64,000 nucleotides of DNA from Phycomyces blakesleeanus NRRL 1555(-) (Eukaryota > Mucoromycota > Mucoromycetes > Mucorales > Phycomycetaceae), in the NCBI RefSeq assembly GCF_001638985.1, contig NW_017265154.1:744001-808000 (forward strand), read 5' to 3'. A model generated the notes under the pieces. That model made no database searches. It worked only from the letters and a program-made list of their open reading frames with translations, and was not told where the DNA came from. Every line of letters starts with the position of its first letter. The stretch's first letter is position 1. Below are positions 49,101 through 60,692 of this stretch, in pieces. Both the position numbers and the translations under genes were made by a program.

Positions 49101-49734
49101 TTCTGCTTACAAGCATCGTGGAGATAGTCCCACCCTCGAAATACTCGGTGTTATCGATCATATTCACGCCTTGCTCAACTATGTCCTAGCATTCTTTTAT
49201 CATGATAAGATCGGAAACGAAAGTAGCATTGACAATTGGGATACACTACATCCATTCTGCGACGTAATTTTGAAGAAACTTAGGGCCAAACAAGAAATGG
49301 AACTATATGGTCTATGTTTAAGAATAAGCGCACTTGTTCGGTTTTATTCATTTAGCCGTAGAACATCTATCATCATTCACAGAGCAAAGAAGCAAAAAGA
49401 TGCTGACAAGAGTAACGAAGAAAGGCTTATTAGCCTAGCAAAGGATCAAGAAAAAGCGTATGGTACCTTGAGAGAGTGCGAAAAGTACCTTGGATATCAT
49501 CATATCATTCAAAAGTTTCCTGTGACCTTTGATGATGTATGTACCAAAGGAAAACTTGGTGCTGGAATTGTACTTGGTGGTGAGGCCGGTGTCTCGATAG
49601 AGCCAATGTTCCCTTTTGCTCCATTTTCAAGATTACACCATGCAGCAATCATGGGAAAATGTATTATTGGTGAATTTGTCACTCAACGTGAATTAGAGTA
49701 TAATCCTATAAGTAATACCGACGACTTCATGTGA
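46159..49734 (+). CDS. Large repeat-rich protein with helical C-terminal domain (possible AF4/Ebp1-like elongation factor)
   Basis: Five exons: 46159-46520, 46573-46969, 47035-47111, 47175-49001 and 49086-49734, in consistent phase, giving 1103 aa. The conserved-looking N-terminus (ALITYPTDSPLAYKDRAIYA, KYSRWVPLSKESKLGDYAAL) precedes a Pro/Lys-rich linker. A long R-x-E pentapeptide repeat covers about residues 415-600, followed by a Ser/Thr-rich low-complexity tract. The C-terminal domain (RFQKLASAYKHRGDSPTLEI to YLGYHHIIQ) is helical, with HALLNYVLAFFYHDK. This layout, a charged disordered body with a helical C-terminal homology domain, is like AF4/FMR2 family scaffolds of transcription elongation. 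The match is by pattern only, and other identities are possible. Confidence 0.75.
47574..48115. repeat. 15-bp coding minisatellite (R-x-E-x-x)
   Basis: About 36 tandem 15-bp units within exon 4 of the large protein gene. They fall into blocks: RLEAA (GATTAGAAGCTGC), RQESL, then RQESS/RQEPS/RQETS. Block structure suggests successive local expansions. The 361-aa antisense frame at 47283-48368 is a by-product of the period. Confidence 0.9.
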
Positions 49735-50111
49735 GTCTGAAGATTGAAAAGAAGAAGCAAAAGAAGCAAAAGAAGAAGAATACCTTAAACTATGTCAAAG
49801 CCTATCAGGTGTGCCAAATGGCAACATTTATCAATTATTAAACCTATCGGGGACAGTGGTTTACTTTTTAATTTTTTTTAATAAACCATTATGATTACCC
49901 TTGTAAGCTTTATAGATTTGAAGTAAAATTGTATTTATTTTAAATATGATCAATATCTTGATTCTCATAATGCTTATTTCGAAAGTTATGGTTATCTTAA
50001 AGGAAATATGGATCGAGATTGGTTGAAAATTAAGGAGTTTTTTTTTAAAACATGATTTATTTGTCTTTGAAATACTGCGGCTTAAACATCTTATTTTAAC
50101 CCGATCCAAAA
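49735..50111. other. Short 3' intergenic region
   Basis: AAG/GAA repeats and A/T runs between the large protein gene and ECCF copy 2. No gene is seen. Confidence 0.5.
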
Positions 50112-50527
50112 TTACGGCTCGTGAATCTCTTCGTTTATAATACTATCTTCTTGGAGGGTTTCTAGGCTGAAAAAAGAAACATCTACAAAAAAAAACATGA
50201 AAATAACCTAATATTGAGAAAACATTCTTTTATCCACCAATTTTTCTTAGGTAACAAAAAAATGTAAAGAAGGCTCAATTAGTAAATGTACGAGAATAAT
50301 AAATATACATATCTTATTATATAGCAATAATATCACTTACAGTTACTTGTCTGATATTGCTAGGCAGCCACACGATTCAGCAGGTTTAGGAGGTGTAGCT
50401 GATTGACCTATTTTGTAAGAATTTGATTAATTATTTAATATAAATACTCTAAAGTGTACTATCTAGTAGATAGTTAAAATGGGATATTGATCTTACTTGA
50501 TTTTCTTGGAAAACAGCATTCATGCAT
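50112..50527 (-). CDS. Small ECCF-type protein, copy 2 (48 aa)
   Basis: Three exons, 50527-50497, 50407-50347 and 50166-50112, in phases 1 and 2, as in the copy at 43692-43980. The product starts MHECCFPRKSSQSATPPK, has a second cysteine pair (ESCGCLAI), and ends SIINEEIHEP. The first donor is GTAAGA. The second, GTAACT, is weaker, and reading through would stop at ISDK. The untranslated bases before both ATGs also match (ATAATGCA). It differs from copy 1 by an extra C-x-C and a more acidic tail. Function unknown. Confidence 0.5.
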
Positions 50528-53280
50528 TATGGGTTATGTGCGTAGTGAAGGGGCTTGAGAAGAGATAAAGATTAACAGTTAAACAGGAGTGGTATATATA
50601 GACAACATTAATAATGCGATGGGTTGTCATAGTTAACTAAAGTGGTCAATAAGTACCTGTGAAATATCAAAACTAATATAGTATAGAATGTATTAAAATG
50701 GAATAATAAAAGCCAATTAATAATAGAAACAATGACTTGAGAGTCTGAACGTATGAGATGGTTGAGTGCTACCCTTTAAGACCAAGTTAAGATATATTAG
50801 TATGATAAATTCTCTTGGTAATATATAAAGAATATGTGTGGTCTTGAGAGATATCCTGTACATATGTTGCCATAGTCTTGCGTATATAAACGAGGGCTTA
50901 GAGACACTATTACTGCGCAAATACACCTGAACTATTATTAATAAAATTATGATTATTACAAGTTTTTTTTCGTCCAGTGTACATTCAGTTCGCGTAACAT
51001 AGCATATTTATCTTTCATATATATAATTGCGTACTTATACTATAGACTACAAAATAGCATTTGTTACATTTATATTTTATTTAGCCATAGTACGGTTTAC
51101 AGAAATTAAAGACAATTAGACGAGCTAGTATATTTATATATTAAGTTATAATAAATTAAGTTTTATAAGGACCAAAACTTGGGATTCATTGATATTTTTC
51201 TGGACGATAAAGAAGGCTACGTAAATGAACTGATCAAGAAGACAGAAAGTCCTCAAACTTTGATAGGAAGTAATTTAGAAATCGTTGATCATTGATAATA
51301 ATTTTCTTAGTTGTAGTTTTGTGGGTCAGAATTTTCGGGTGTGTTTTCCGATAGACACCAAATATTAAGTACTATGACCCCTTTTATGTGTTCTAAGGAT
51401 CGTAATAAAGTGAAGAAGAAGAATAAAATCCTTTAATCACATCTCATGAGCATAGGCGTTTTAAAATAGTATATAAAGACTTTACAATTTGCACTTATTC
51501 TTCCTTTTATTATTACACACCCTCTCTCAACTTCATCTCTTTTAACCAGCCTTCTTCTCCTCCTTTCACACTTTACAATCCAAACTTTACTATGCAGACC
51601 CTCTTTATTCAAAAGCGTATGTTGTATCTCAGGTACGAAACAAAATAGAAAATATAAAATTGATAATTACTACAGAAAAAAAGGGGGGTTTTATGGTGGT
51701 CTTATGGCTGTTAGAGAAGAGGGAGGTTTGTGCAATTTTGTTTTACCAATCTCTTTTCCAATGTACTAATATGGACAGAAATGTCTTACCAATTTTCTGA
51801 AGTTTCATTTCCATATTGAGGTCCACGTCACGGTCGGGAAATAGAATATAGCTAAACTAACGAACATTAACTTGTATTAACGGTTAAGTTGATAGTCTGG
51901 TAATGCTTGGTCAATCAATTGACATAAACTATATTGTTAATTGCAGGATCGGTAATAGAGTGCGTAATATATATAATCCAAATATATAATTTTTGAAGAA
52001 TGACATAAAAGAAGTCATGTTAATATAATATCTACATTGTTAAAAGTATATTTTTTAACATATTTTACTTCTTCATCTTCCTTTGAATATATCGTTAGTT
52101 TAGCAGTTAAAAATAACCTTCAATTATTGGCTGAAGACACTTTGTAAAGCCCAAATTGGGCTTACAAAATTTTTGGAAAAGGTGCCCTTTTGACAAAATC
52201 TTTTTTGGAAGTATGAGACAAACTATTCCTTTTTAGGCGGGCAATTTCCTTTTTAATTTTGTTAAGAAAATTGCACAAACCTCCCTAAGGTGTTATGATA
52301 TGTCAAAACACCCACTTCTTTATTTGGCGAATCTGTGAGGCTTCGTTTAAATTTTTGTATTCCAGCAATTTGATTTTGACCCCAAGTTGCCACAATTCCC
52401 CTCCAAATTTTCGGTATTTAAAATATTTTGACAACTTAAATAACCGACTTACTTATTTGGCGATGAGTTTATATACTACAAAATACAGGCAGTCATACTT
52501 TTTTGAACCTGAAAGAATTCGGCAGGTCCAGCATAAACTCGGTGTGGACAGACTAAAAATTCGAAAAAAAAGGTTCAAAAAAAAGGGCAAAACGAGCTCA
52601 TCTTGAACTTGGCCAATCAGACTAATTTATGACTGACCACACCTTTCTTTAAAAAAAGTGCAAAATTAGTCCAAGTACATATTAGATAAGATTGTGCTTA
52701 TAAAGCCTTCCCTGTCATTACGTGAAAACCTATTTTGCGAGTTATTCTAGATATCGCATTCTATGGCACATTTTTCCTATAAAAAAGCTCTTTTTCTCAA
52801 TTCTAGTGGCAATGGAAGAATTATAGCCAATCAGAGTCGTTTACAAATTGATCTTTTTTTGCCCTTTTTTTTTGCCCTTACTTTGCCCCCTTTTTTTATC
52901 TTTTTTTTAACTTGGAACTATCACAACTCGACACCTTTATTACACGTACTCCATTATTAAACAACTTCTTCAAAAACCCAAATGTCATTTATACTGGGGC
53001 TCATATTCACCCAATATTCATCCAATATTCAGCTTGAAGAACAATTTATCAATTGATTACAACTTTTGATTACGTCAACCCCAGCACTACGCCTTGGATG
53101 TTTACCTCTTTGTTTTATTTTTCTTTACCCTAAAGTATTTTGGCAAACCACATATCCACTGAGCTGGTAAGATTAGCTGCATAAATATAAAACGGATTCA
53201 CATTGTGAATAAATATATAATAATTGAAATGTATAGTACAAACAAACGCTATATTCGCAAGTTTGAGAAAGAATAATCGA
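50528..53280. other. AT-rich intergenic region
   Basis: Mostly AT-rich with no clear gene except a possible small one at 51592-51769. 52290-53000 has T-runs and repeated TTTATTTGGCG and CACCCACTT-type words, some also seen near 56930-56990 beyond the Fanzor-like relic. No clear terminal repeats were found. Confidence 0.45.
51592..51769 (+). CDS. Possible small two-exon gene (44 aa)
   Basis: A good promoter-like setting: TATATAAAGAC near 51470, then a CT-rich leader and ATG at 51592. Exon 1 (51592-51632) has a GTACGA donor. A TTACTACAG acceptor leads to exon 2 (51676-51769) in phase, giving MQTLFIQKRMLYLR then KKGGFYGGLMAVREEGGLC and a short hydrophobic end. No known family. An untranslated exon of another transcript is an alternative. 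Confidence 0.35.
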
Positions 53281-56200
53281 ATGCGTCGAAAAAAAAACGC
53301 CGCAAGAAACTTTTTACCAAGGAGCGAACACCTTGCCACCATCCTTTCTACAAAGTAATACCAAACGAACCTTATCAGAAAGCTTTTCAGAAGAAAGTTT
53401 CAACAAAAGAAATCGTGTAGAAGGGCCGGTGAAAGACTTGGAGGAATGCTTCTTTACTTCGATGAGAGACCGCGTAGAAGAACTTGTCAAGCAAACTAAA
53501 ACTCAAGATAAAACAAATGAACTGAAAAACAAACTCCTAAATGTAAAGACTATACCGGCAGCAATAATAACGAATGCAGCACAACTTGCCAAGTGTGACA
53601 GAAAAGTAATGTGCTCACATATGGAGCACCGCCCTGGGCTAAAAAATGTTGAAGAATGGAAGAAGTTCGTATCTCAAAACTTCGACAAAATAGCTGAGGC
53701 TGCCGTAGGCTCGGTCGTAAAAGACACAGCTAAAGTATACTCTTCTTCCACTCCAACAAATAAACAGCCATATGAAGAAATGAGAACGTGCACGGTCCAG
53801 ATAAACAGCCTCTTCAGATCGGATCTCCCTCCTATTGTAAAGACATTCGTGTGTACTAGATTACAAGATTCGATGGTTACCTCGACAGATTATACCCTTT
53901 GCTTTTCGGCATTCGTGAATATGATGATAAGTGAGCTGAAGACTAGCGAATTCTTCTTTGACAACAATGATATCAAGATTAAGAAAGTTCTTGGATTCAA
54001 CCTCGCCAAATTGCTGCCTTTTGTTACAACTAATGAGCCAAAACATACCATCCAGCCGTTGGGCAAGGATTTAATTGCCTCTAAACGATTTGAGACGGAC
54101 TCCAAGTGTCTCTTCACAAGCCAACATCTGCAAGTTGTGTATAGTTATTTTTTTGGTGCCCGTGGTGCTAAAGAAGAAAATTTAAACGCCCACCCTGTGC
54201 AGAATAGTCTGTTTTGTTCTTTCAAAGAATTCGGCCTTGATAAACAGAGCTTCTATCTTGAGAAAGCATCATCGTCGGCAATGTCGATGGCTCTTGAAAT
54301 GTACCTGGTCAACTTTGAGAATATGTGGGACGGGAAAAAGATAATTAACAAGCTTTTGGACAAAGTGATACTAGTGCTACTTCGCCACCATCTTGCCCGC
54401 AATAGAGAATCAAAGCGTATCTCGACCACAACAACAAGGAATCCACCTGGAAAGAAGGATATAAGAAACCATGTGCGTTATGTTTGTCGTGCAGAGGATA
54501 AAAAGCTGAAAAAGTTGGTACAAAGAAAGGGAAAAGCAAGCGGATTAGAAGGAGAAAAGTGGGCCACTAAGATAAATAGTGCGAAGCAGCGTCTAGCAAA
54601 TTTAAGACATACTTTTAAAAAGGTAAGGTGGAAACATTTTCATTGGCTTGAAATTGCCAGCTAATGCTTCATTTTACTTTAGAAGATAAGTCAAATGCTG
54701 AATGATAGAAAGGAAGCTTCTGTGAAACACAAGCTCGTTGTTCAGGATTTGAACATCGCGGAAGAACAGCAAGATTTTCTGGAAGAAGTGGGGACTTTGG
54801 ATGATGATGTTCCGGAAAGGAGGTTGAATCAACTCAAGTCCGTAATTAAACACTTGGTCTTCAGCAATGATACGCCTGTATATTTAGAAGATGTCAAACA
54901 TCCTGTGGTATACACACCACAATTGAGTGAAGAACAGACCCCACAACCAAACACTGGTTCCTTCTTGCTAATGAACCTGGCAAGTTAACAATCTCCGGAA
55001 CTGTTACACACCAGGCACACGTACACTACACACTCATACAGTGTAAACCAACCATTACACAACAGGGATTTGAATTACAGGGATTTGAATAGTAGCAGAT
55101 ATAAACAATATTATTTTGTCTCTTTAATAAATAACACTCTCACAGTATCTACTTTTCCCATTATTGAGATACTAACCCATAAACAATCCCGAATACCTCA
55201 CATCAGTCCCCTGAGGCCACCACCACCGAACAGTCAGTATGCTTGTTGATTTGCAATACGTTGATGAAGTCCTTGCCTCCGAAAAAGCAATATCACGTAA
55301 TTGCGTATCAGATGTATTTCTGTATCTTTGCAAACGACGTTCTTAAATATGCACGTTATATAAAGTTTACTCGCGCATTATGTCCTTCAACATCATTCTC
55401 GTCATTGAGTGTACTACACCTGGATTCAGTTGCATTATATCAGCTATTGACCCAGAATATAGATCAAGACAAGTCGGAAGAACCACCATCACATACCAAC
55501 CAGCAAGAAAAGGAAGGGTATAGTAGAATGATACTCTATGGGTATAATAGGGATGAGCTGATAGGGTCTCAAGACAAAGCGCGCCAAAACAAAGATGCCA
55601 CATTTAACGCAGTATTTGATATGGGAGAGATTCAGAAAGCATGTGAATCGTATGGTCTATATTTTGCACATCGGATGACATGTCTACCAGGAATGAAAGC
55701 AGTGCGATTATTGGGATCGAAAATAAAAACCCATGGCACCGTAAAAGAGGGGACAAAACAGTCATATGAAGCACGGATTTTAAGAAACCCGAGCATTATG
55801 CAAGAAGGACGAAAAACAAAGGATGCTCTTTTTTCTGAGCTTCAAAGCTTAACAGAAGAAGTCAAGACGCTTGAATCTGTCCGTAAAAGAGAGCTAGATC
55901 TTCTGAAAGACAGTAACTTCCAAAGGAAAATCAAAGAATGTAAATCAAATTGGGGGACAACAGATGACAAGGATCAGTTATACCGGACGATTGAAAAATA
56001 TAAAGAATCGAGATATAAATCTTATTTGATGGTTAACAAGATCAGAAACGAACTCGCCGAAAAAAAGACAACAGTTATATTTCCGACAGATGGCAATTCG
56101 TTCCAAATCAAAGCTCCATAATGTTAAAGATGTCCCTCAAGATAGCAGAAGTCCAATTGAGAAATGTGGCAAAGGTGTGACCAAGGCGGAGGACCGAACT

Positions 56201-56476
56201 GTTGTGAATCCTGGTGACTTTAACTATGCGGGTACTGACAATGGCCTGGTGAATATGACAACATCAATACCGATGTCGTTACAAAGAATGAAATTTCATC
56301 TAAAGCTTTTCAACTATTACACCGCGTTAAGAAAGGTCTCCAATGAAGACAGTATCGGCTTGAATCTATCTAAAGAAGAATCATTCCTACATTTGCCATC
56401 AGTTACAAATACGAAGGCTAGTGATGTTAGGGGGTTTCATTATCTCTTAGGATTCGGAAAGCGGGTGTTTAAATGA
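53281..56476 (+). pseudogene. Decayed Fanzor/TnpB-like nuclease gene
   Basis: It reads as one large gene in pieces. MRRKKNAARNFLPRSEHLAT from the ATG at 53281 shifts frame near 53355. A long helical segment follows (53357-54622), then an intron (54623-54682, GTAAGG...TTTAG) and 54683-54988, which ends at a stop. A further piece runs from about 55264, with a coiled KSLPPKK...LSELQSL region, and shifts frame near 56090. The last piece has VVNPGDFNYAGTDNGLVNMT, resembling the RuvC-I strand (D-x-G) of TnpB/Fanzor proteins. The gene then stops at 56476, with no RuvC-II Glu, zinc finger or RuvC-III. Assignment rests on layout and my memory of large mucoralean Fanzor-type proteins. It is a proposal, not a proven match. 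Confidence 0.5.
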
Positions 56477-56863
56477 TGAAATTATTGGCTGAGAATAATC
56501 TGAATAGAATTAAAATGTATAGATTTAATCCGAAGGCTTTCGGATTGAAATTTAGGATTGCTCATTTTGACGTCTTGAAATACTTAGAGCAAAAGTTTCT
56601 CAATTTATTTGCCTCTCTTACATATTTCTACTTTGTATATCAACTTTTTATAAGCTAAGTTTCCAATATAAGCAATAGAAATTAACTTAATTGCTTAGAA
56701 TAAAATATTAGGTTCAAGAATAAAACGATTAATTAAAAAGGGGGACTCAATAATTTTCATTTTATAATCATTCTCATTGGCTACAGGTTTAACATCCGCT
56801 TTCCGAATCCTAATCCGAATCCGAATCCTAAGAGATAATGAAACCCCCTAATGAAACCCCCTA
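56429..56863. repeat. Inverted duplication at the broken 3' end of the relic
   Basis: Coding sequence at 56429-56464 (AGGGGGTTTCATTATCTC... to GAAAGCGG) reappears inverted at 56796-56863. Within the copy, AATCCG and AATGAAACCCCCT are each locally doubled. The spacer is about 330 bp. Confidence 0.75.
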
Positions 56864-57961
56864 TTATCATTTCTTTTTTTTTTTAAAAAAAAAAAAGTGA
56901 CTGCCCATTTTTTGTGGGAAATAAAGGCACTCCTTATTTGGACGTTATGGCAATTTGATTTGATTTTGCCATAACACAACACCCACTTTAAAACCTTGCT
57001 TGAAAGTATGGCAAATAAAAAGCTATTTATTTTGGATTTATTGTTAATGAAGTACAAAAATAACACTATTAAAAAGGGGTTTATGTCAACTGTGCCATGT
57101 TTATTCTAATTTGACTAAAAGAGATACCAGTCTATAGTGCAAACAAAGAACCAAAAAAAAAAGTGGCACAGGGCAATGAAATAAAAACTATTTTCACAGG
57201 CTGTGCTGATAGTAGTCAAACTATACTTATATATATAGGTATCAGAAGTATTTTATACCTGCTAGAGAGCAGGTACGTCTTTTATTCAGAATTTTGAGAT
57301 ATTGTTCCTTTTTTGAAAAAATATACATCTAAAAACGGAACACTTTCTGCTATCAGCAGGAGTTTTTTATTTACTTTGTAGTAACATTCCGAGAGCACCT
57401 AAAAATCTTCCATTCTAAACCTTTACTAAAAAAATAAAAGCCTGTTTAAAGAACTACACTAAATAACTCGAAAGCAAATGTGATTAGATAAGAAATTTAA
57501 ATATTAATCTTTTAGCTTGGCCTACAATATTCTACCAAGTTAAAGTTGCTGGGCTTGTTAGTCTTGGGGTCACAAGCCAAGAAGCAAACACAAGACCCTT
57601 AAACCTTTCACTAATTAGCTCATAAACAATTTTAATACAAGTGCTCATATTTACATTTCTTTCTTATTGATCGGTAATGGTAGACAAGCTTTTATGTGTC
57701 AATTAATATCCCATACAATGCGATTAACCCAAAACTTCTATCCACGTGGTCAGCTTTAAGAAAAACAGATCTTGGTCTATTTCCCATAACTACTTTATAC
57801 GTATATTATACACAGCAAAGATAGAAAAAAAAACAGTTAAAGAGTCTTAAAATATAGTTATTTTTAAAGATGATGGGAAAATTAACCATGAGAAATATGG
57901 TAATTTATTTGATAGTTTATGACTACCCAGAAGTATAATAGTAATAATAATAGTAATAATA

Positions 57962-57992
<31 letters not shown>

Positions 57993-58119
57993 TAGTTTCT
58001 ATACATTTGAAGACAAAGAGTCCCATTTTTTTTGTGGCAGTAGCTTGTGATACCAATTAAAAGGAACCAGTCGTTTGTTTGGTACAAAACAAAGCCAAAT
58101 AAGAACTCGAGATACTTCT
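56477..58119. other. Intergenic region downstream of the relic
   Basis: Holds A/T runs at 56873-56895, a perfect 10-bp hairpin GTTATGGCAA/TTGCCATAAC at 56944-56975, and a (TAA)n tract at 57938-57995. No gene is seen. Confidence 0.55.
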
Positions 58120-60229
58120 TTAAAGATCATATCTAAAATCAGGGTGTCTGTCTCCGGCAATTTGTACACTTCCGTACTTGAGAAGCTCATAGTCCTTCTG
58201 TTCTTGATTCAGTAACTCGCGACGTTTGTTTTCACGGCTCAATAGGGTTCTGGCAATGATCACAACAATTGTCTGTGCACCCACACAAGAAAAGGCAATA
58301 GTGTTACCAGCAAAATATGTCGGAGGGTCTAGAATAAAGATAGAAACTTCAGTTAGAGAAAAGAAAAAGAGATATAAAAAGTTTTTTGAACAACCAAAGT
58401 TTGGTGGTCTTACCATAGTATATTTGACCACCGATTGCACCACCAATCGTACCGACAGAGACAATAACGGCTGAAGCTACAGCTCTACGTGTCAGACCTC
58501 CACTAACGGTCAAGCATGTGTAAGAGACTGTGGTACATGGCTCAGGCCTTTTTTCAGTTTTTTTTAGACTTACTAGTTGCTGTTGAACCAGGGCGCTTTT
58601 ACCGCAGCGTTGGCATATACGGCAATTGTGACAATACAGGCACCAACGTAATTTGCAGCGACATTGCTGACAGGGGCAAACATAAGAATCAAAAAGCCGA
58701 CCATCAAAATGATGTTGATACCAATCATATGAGTGGATGAATCAAAGTAGTTGCCTAAATAGCTATAAATATTAGTTCATGAACTATAAAGTATCCCTTG
58801 TAATCCGGCTTACCGGAACAGTGGGCCATAAACCGAATTCCCAAAAATGCCATGATGTAGGGTGGAATCGTAAGAAGTTGTACGACAGGATCCGACCATG
58901 TTCCCATATTGGAAATTATTGAAGGCAAAAAGAGAACGATCCCTTGCAGGGGGACGGTACCCAGGATGTATATCACAATGAAAACATATGTCTTCCAATC
59001 CATGAATACGGAAACGACTTGCATCCAAGACCATGATTCATCGTGAGCGGGCCCAGCATCTATAATTGGTAGACTAAAAATAAGTTTCCAATAAAGACAA
59101 ACTGAATTCCTGATAAGAACCTTCAGCAATTCGTCTGACAGCCAATTGTTTCTCATCGCTTGTCAAAAACTTGGCAGTGGCAGGGGTATCCGGTAGGTAC
59201 CATGCAACAAAGGGGGATATGAGTATAGAAGGAAGCCCCTCGATAATAAACATCCTAAAAATAATAACATTCAGTCTTACTCCACTCAAATAGTTTTCAC
59301 CAATGTTTTCTATTTTGGATACTTACCATTTCCATGACTCTAAGCTACTGTCATTTATCTGTAAAAGACCATAGCCCAATAGACCATTAAAAGCTCCAGC
59401 AAGGGATCCAAAGGACCAAAAGAACCCAAGTCTTGAACCAGTTTCTTGGCGTGTATACCATGTAGACACGTAGTAGACCACACCCGGAAAGAAACCTAAA
59501 ATAGGTGGTTAACCGAGTTAGACTAGTTTTCCAATGAATCAGTCCTAATTCGTACCAGCTTCTGTAAGACCAAGTAGAAATCGGGTCAGGGCAAGTCCGG
59601 AAAAGTTCTCCACAGCACCCATACATGTTGCACAGATACCCCAGGAACTACAAGGATGGAAGGTAAATTTAGAAAAGAAAAGAAAAGAAGAAAATACGCT
59701 AAGGTTATATGTAACACCAGTCGATCATTACCATGTAAGAATGGCAAACCAGTAGGACGCACGCCAACGTCTTAGGATAATATTAGAAGGAAGTTCAAAG
59801 ATGATGTAGCCAAAGTAAAATATAGAGAGTGCCCATTGATATTGGTCTAATGAGATATTCAAGTCGACTTCTAATGTTCCGACTTTGGCATTACTAATAT
59901 TGGCACTAATGAAATAATGGATTGTTAATGTATGTACAAATCAACCGATAATAAATAACATAAAACCATTTACCGATCAATATAGTTTAAGAAATACAAG
60001 ACGCAAAGTATAGGGATAAGTTTTAGATCTTGCTTGCTAGAATTGACGCAAAATAGTTAGATATGATTTATAGAATGGTTTTGTGTATCGAATCAATTCA
60101 AATTTACCGAAGAAGTTTTAGGACAGCAGCTCGATCTATGGGATCTGCACTTTCGACAAAGGTTGGGTCGATTTCTACCTTGTCTTTCCCATTAACTTGA
60201 ACCTGAATGGTTTCCTCGATTTCCGACAT
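58120..60229 (-). CDS. Major facilitator superfamily transporter, anion:cation symporter (allantoate/nicotinate permease-like)
   Basis: Ten exons in consistent phase: 60229-60108, 60036-59974, 59905-59732, 59647-59556, 59495-59327, 59254-59121, 59059-58814, 58754-58574, 58502-58414 and 58328-58120, giving 492 aa. Twelve-helix layout: RQDLKLIPILCVLYFLNYID opens helix 1. SIFYFGYIIFELPSNIILRR, FLLGLTEAGFFPGVVYYVS, WYLPDTPATAKFL and EDAGPAHDE in the central loop are typical of the DAL5/TNA1-type ACS family. The family imports carboxylates such as allantoate, nicotinate or pantothenate with protons. The substrate here cannot be told. Junction choices at exons 7 and 8 were fixed by the family motif and phase. 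Confidence 0.9.
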
Positions 60230-60390
60230 TATATCGATGCGTCTAGAGAAGTGCGAGTGAAGGTGTGGGTAATATGTATAAGATGTAGATAATTTATAAA
60301 AAAAATTCTCGATGGGCCAGGATCCTTTCTTTTTATACGAATTGTTTCGATGAGTGATTTTTTTTTATAACCAAATGTGTGTGAGAGAGA

Positions 60391-60411
60391 GGGGGGGGGG
60401 GGGGGGGGGGG
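60391..60411. repeat. Poly-G tract
   Basis: About 21 consecutive G residues, about 160 bp upstream of the transporter start codon. Its exact length is unreliable in assemblies. Confidence 0.85.
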
Positions 60412-60533
60412 GATCATTACATCCTAAAAAGCAAACGTTCCAGTAACGAAATTCATTGTTATAATGAGGGCATGAACTTCATGATTTTGACTGTAAAACT
60501 TAGATGAGTTAACCAAAAAGTGCAACGTCTTAC

Positions 60534-60692
60534 AAACGCGTTCTGTTTTGGATTGGCAAGAGTGAACTCATGATGATCAGCTCCGATTTCTGGCTGTGGT
60601 ACATACCGCATCGAGGTTTTATGTCCTGCAGTAAGTTGGGGTTTCAATGGCCACATGTTTTTATTTATTCTATAGTTTTGCTGAATGTACAT
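60534..60692 (-). CDS. Possible coding exon of unknown small gene
   Basis: A frame from the ATG at 60692 runs 53 codons to a GTAAGA donor at 60533. It has non-repetitive, protein-like content (MWPLKPQLTAGHK, PEIGADHHEFTLANPKQNAF). No certain downstream exon: a 43-nt intron would lead to a quick stop (SKS), and a later acceptor runs into the poly-G tract. It could be a tiny gene or a 5' exon of the transporter transcript. Confidence 0.3.

Noticed and set aside
59100..59160. Apparent frameshift between transporter exons 6 and 7
   Set aside because: Using the later acceptor at ATTATAG restores phase and the family motif EDAGPAHDE, so no lesion is needed.
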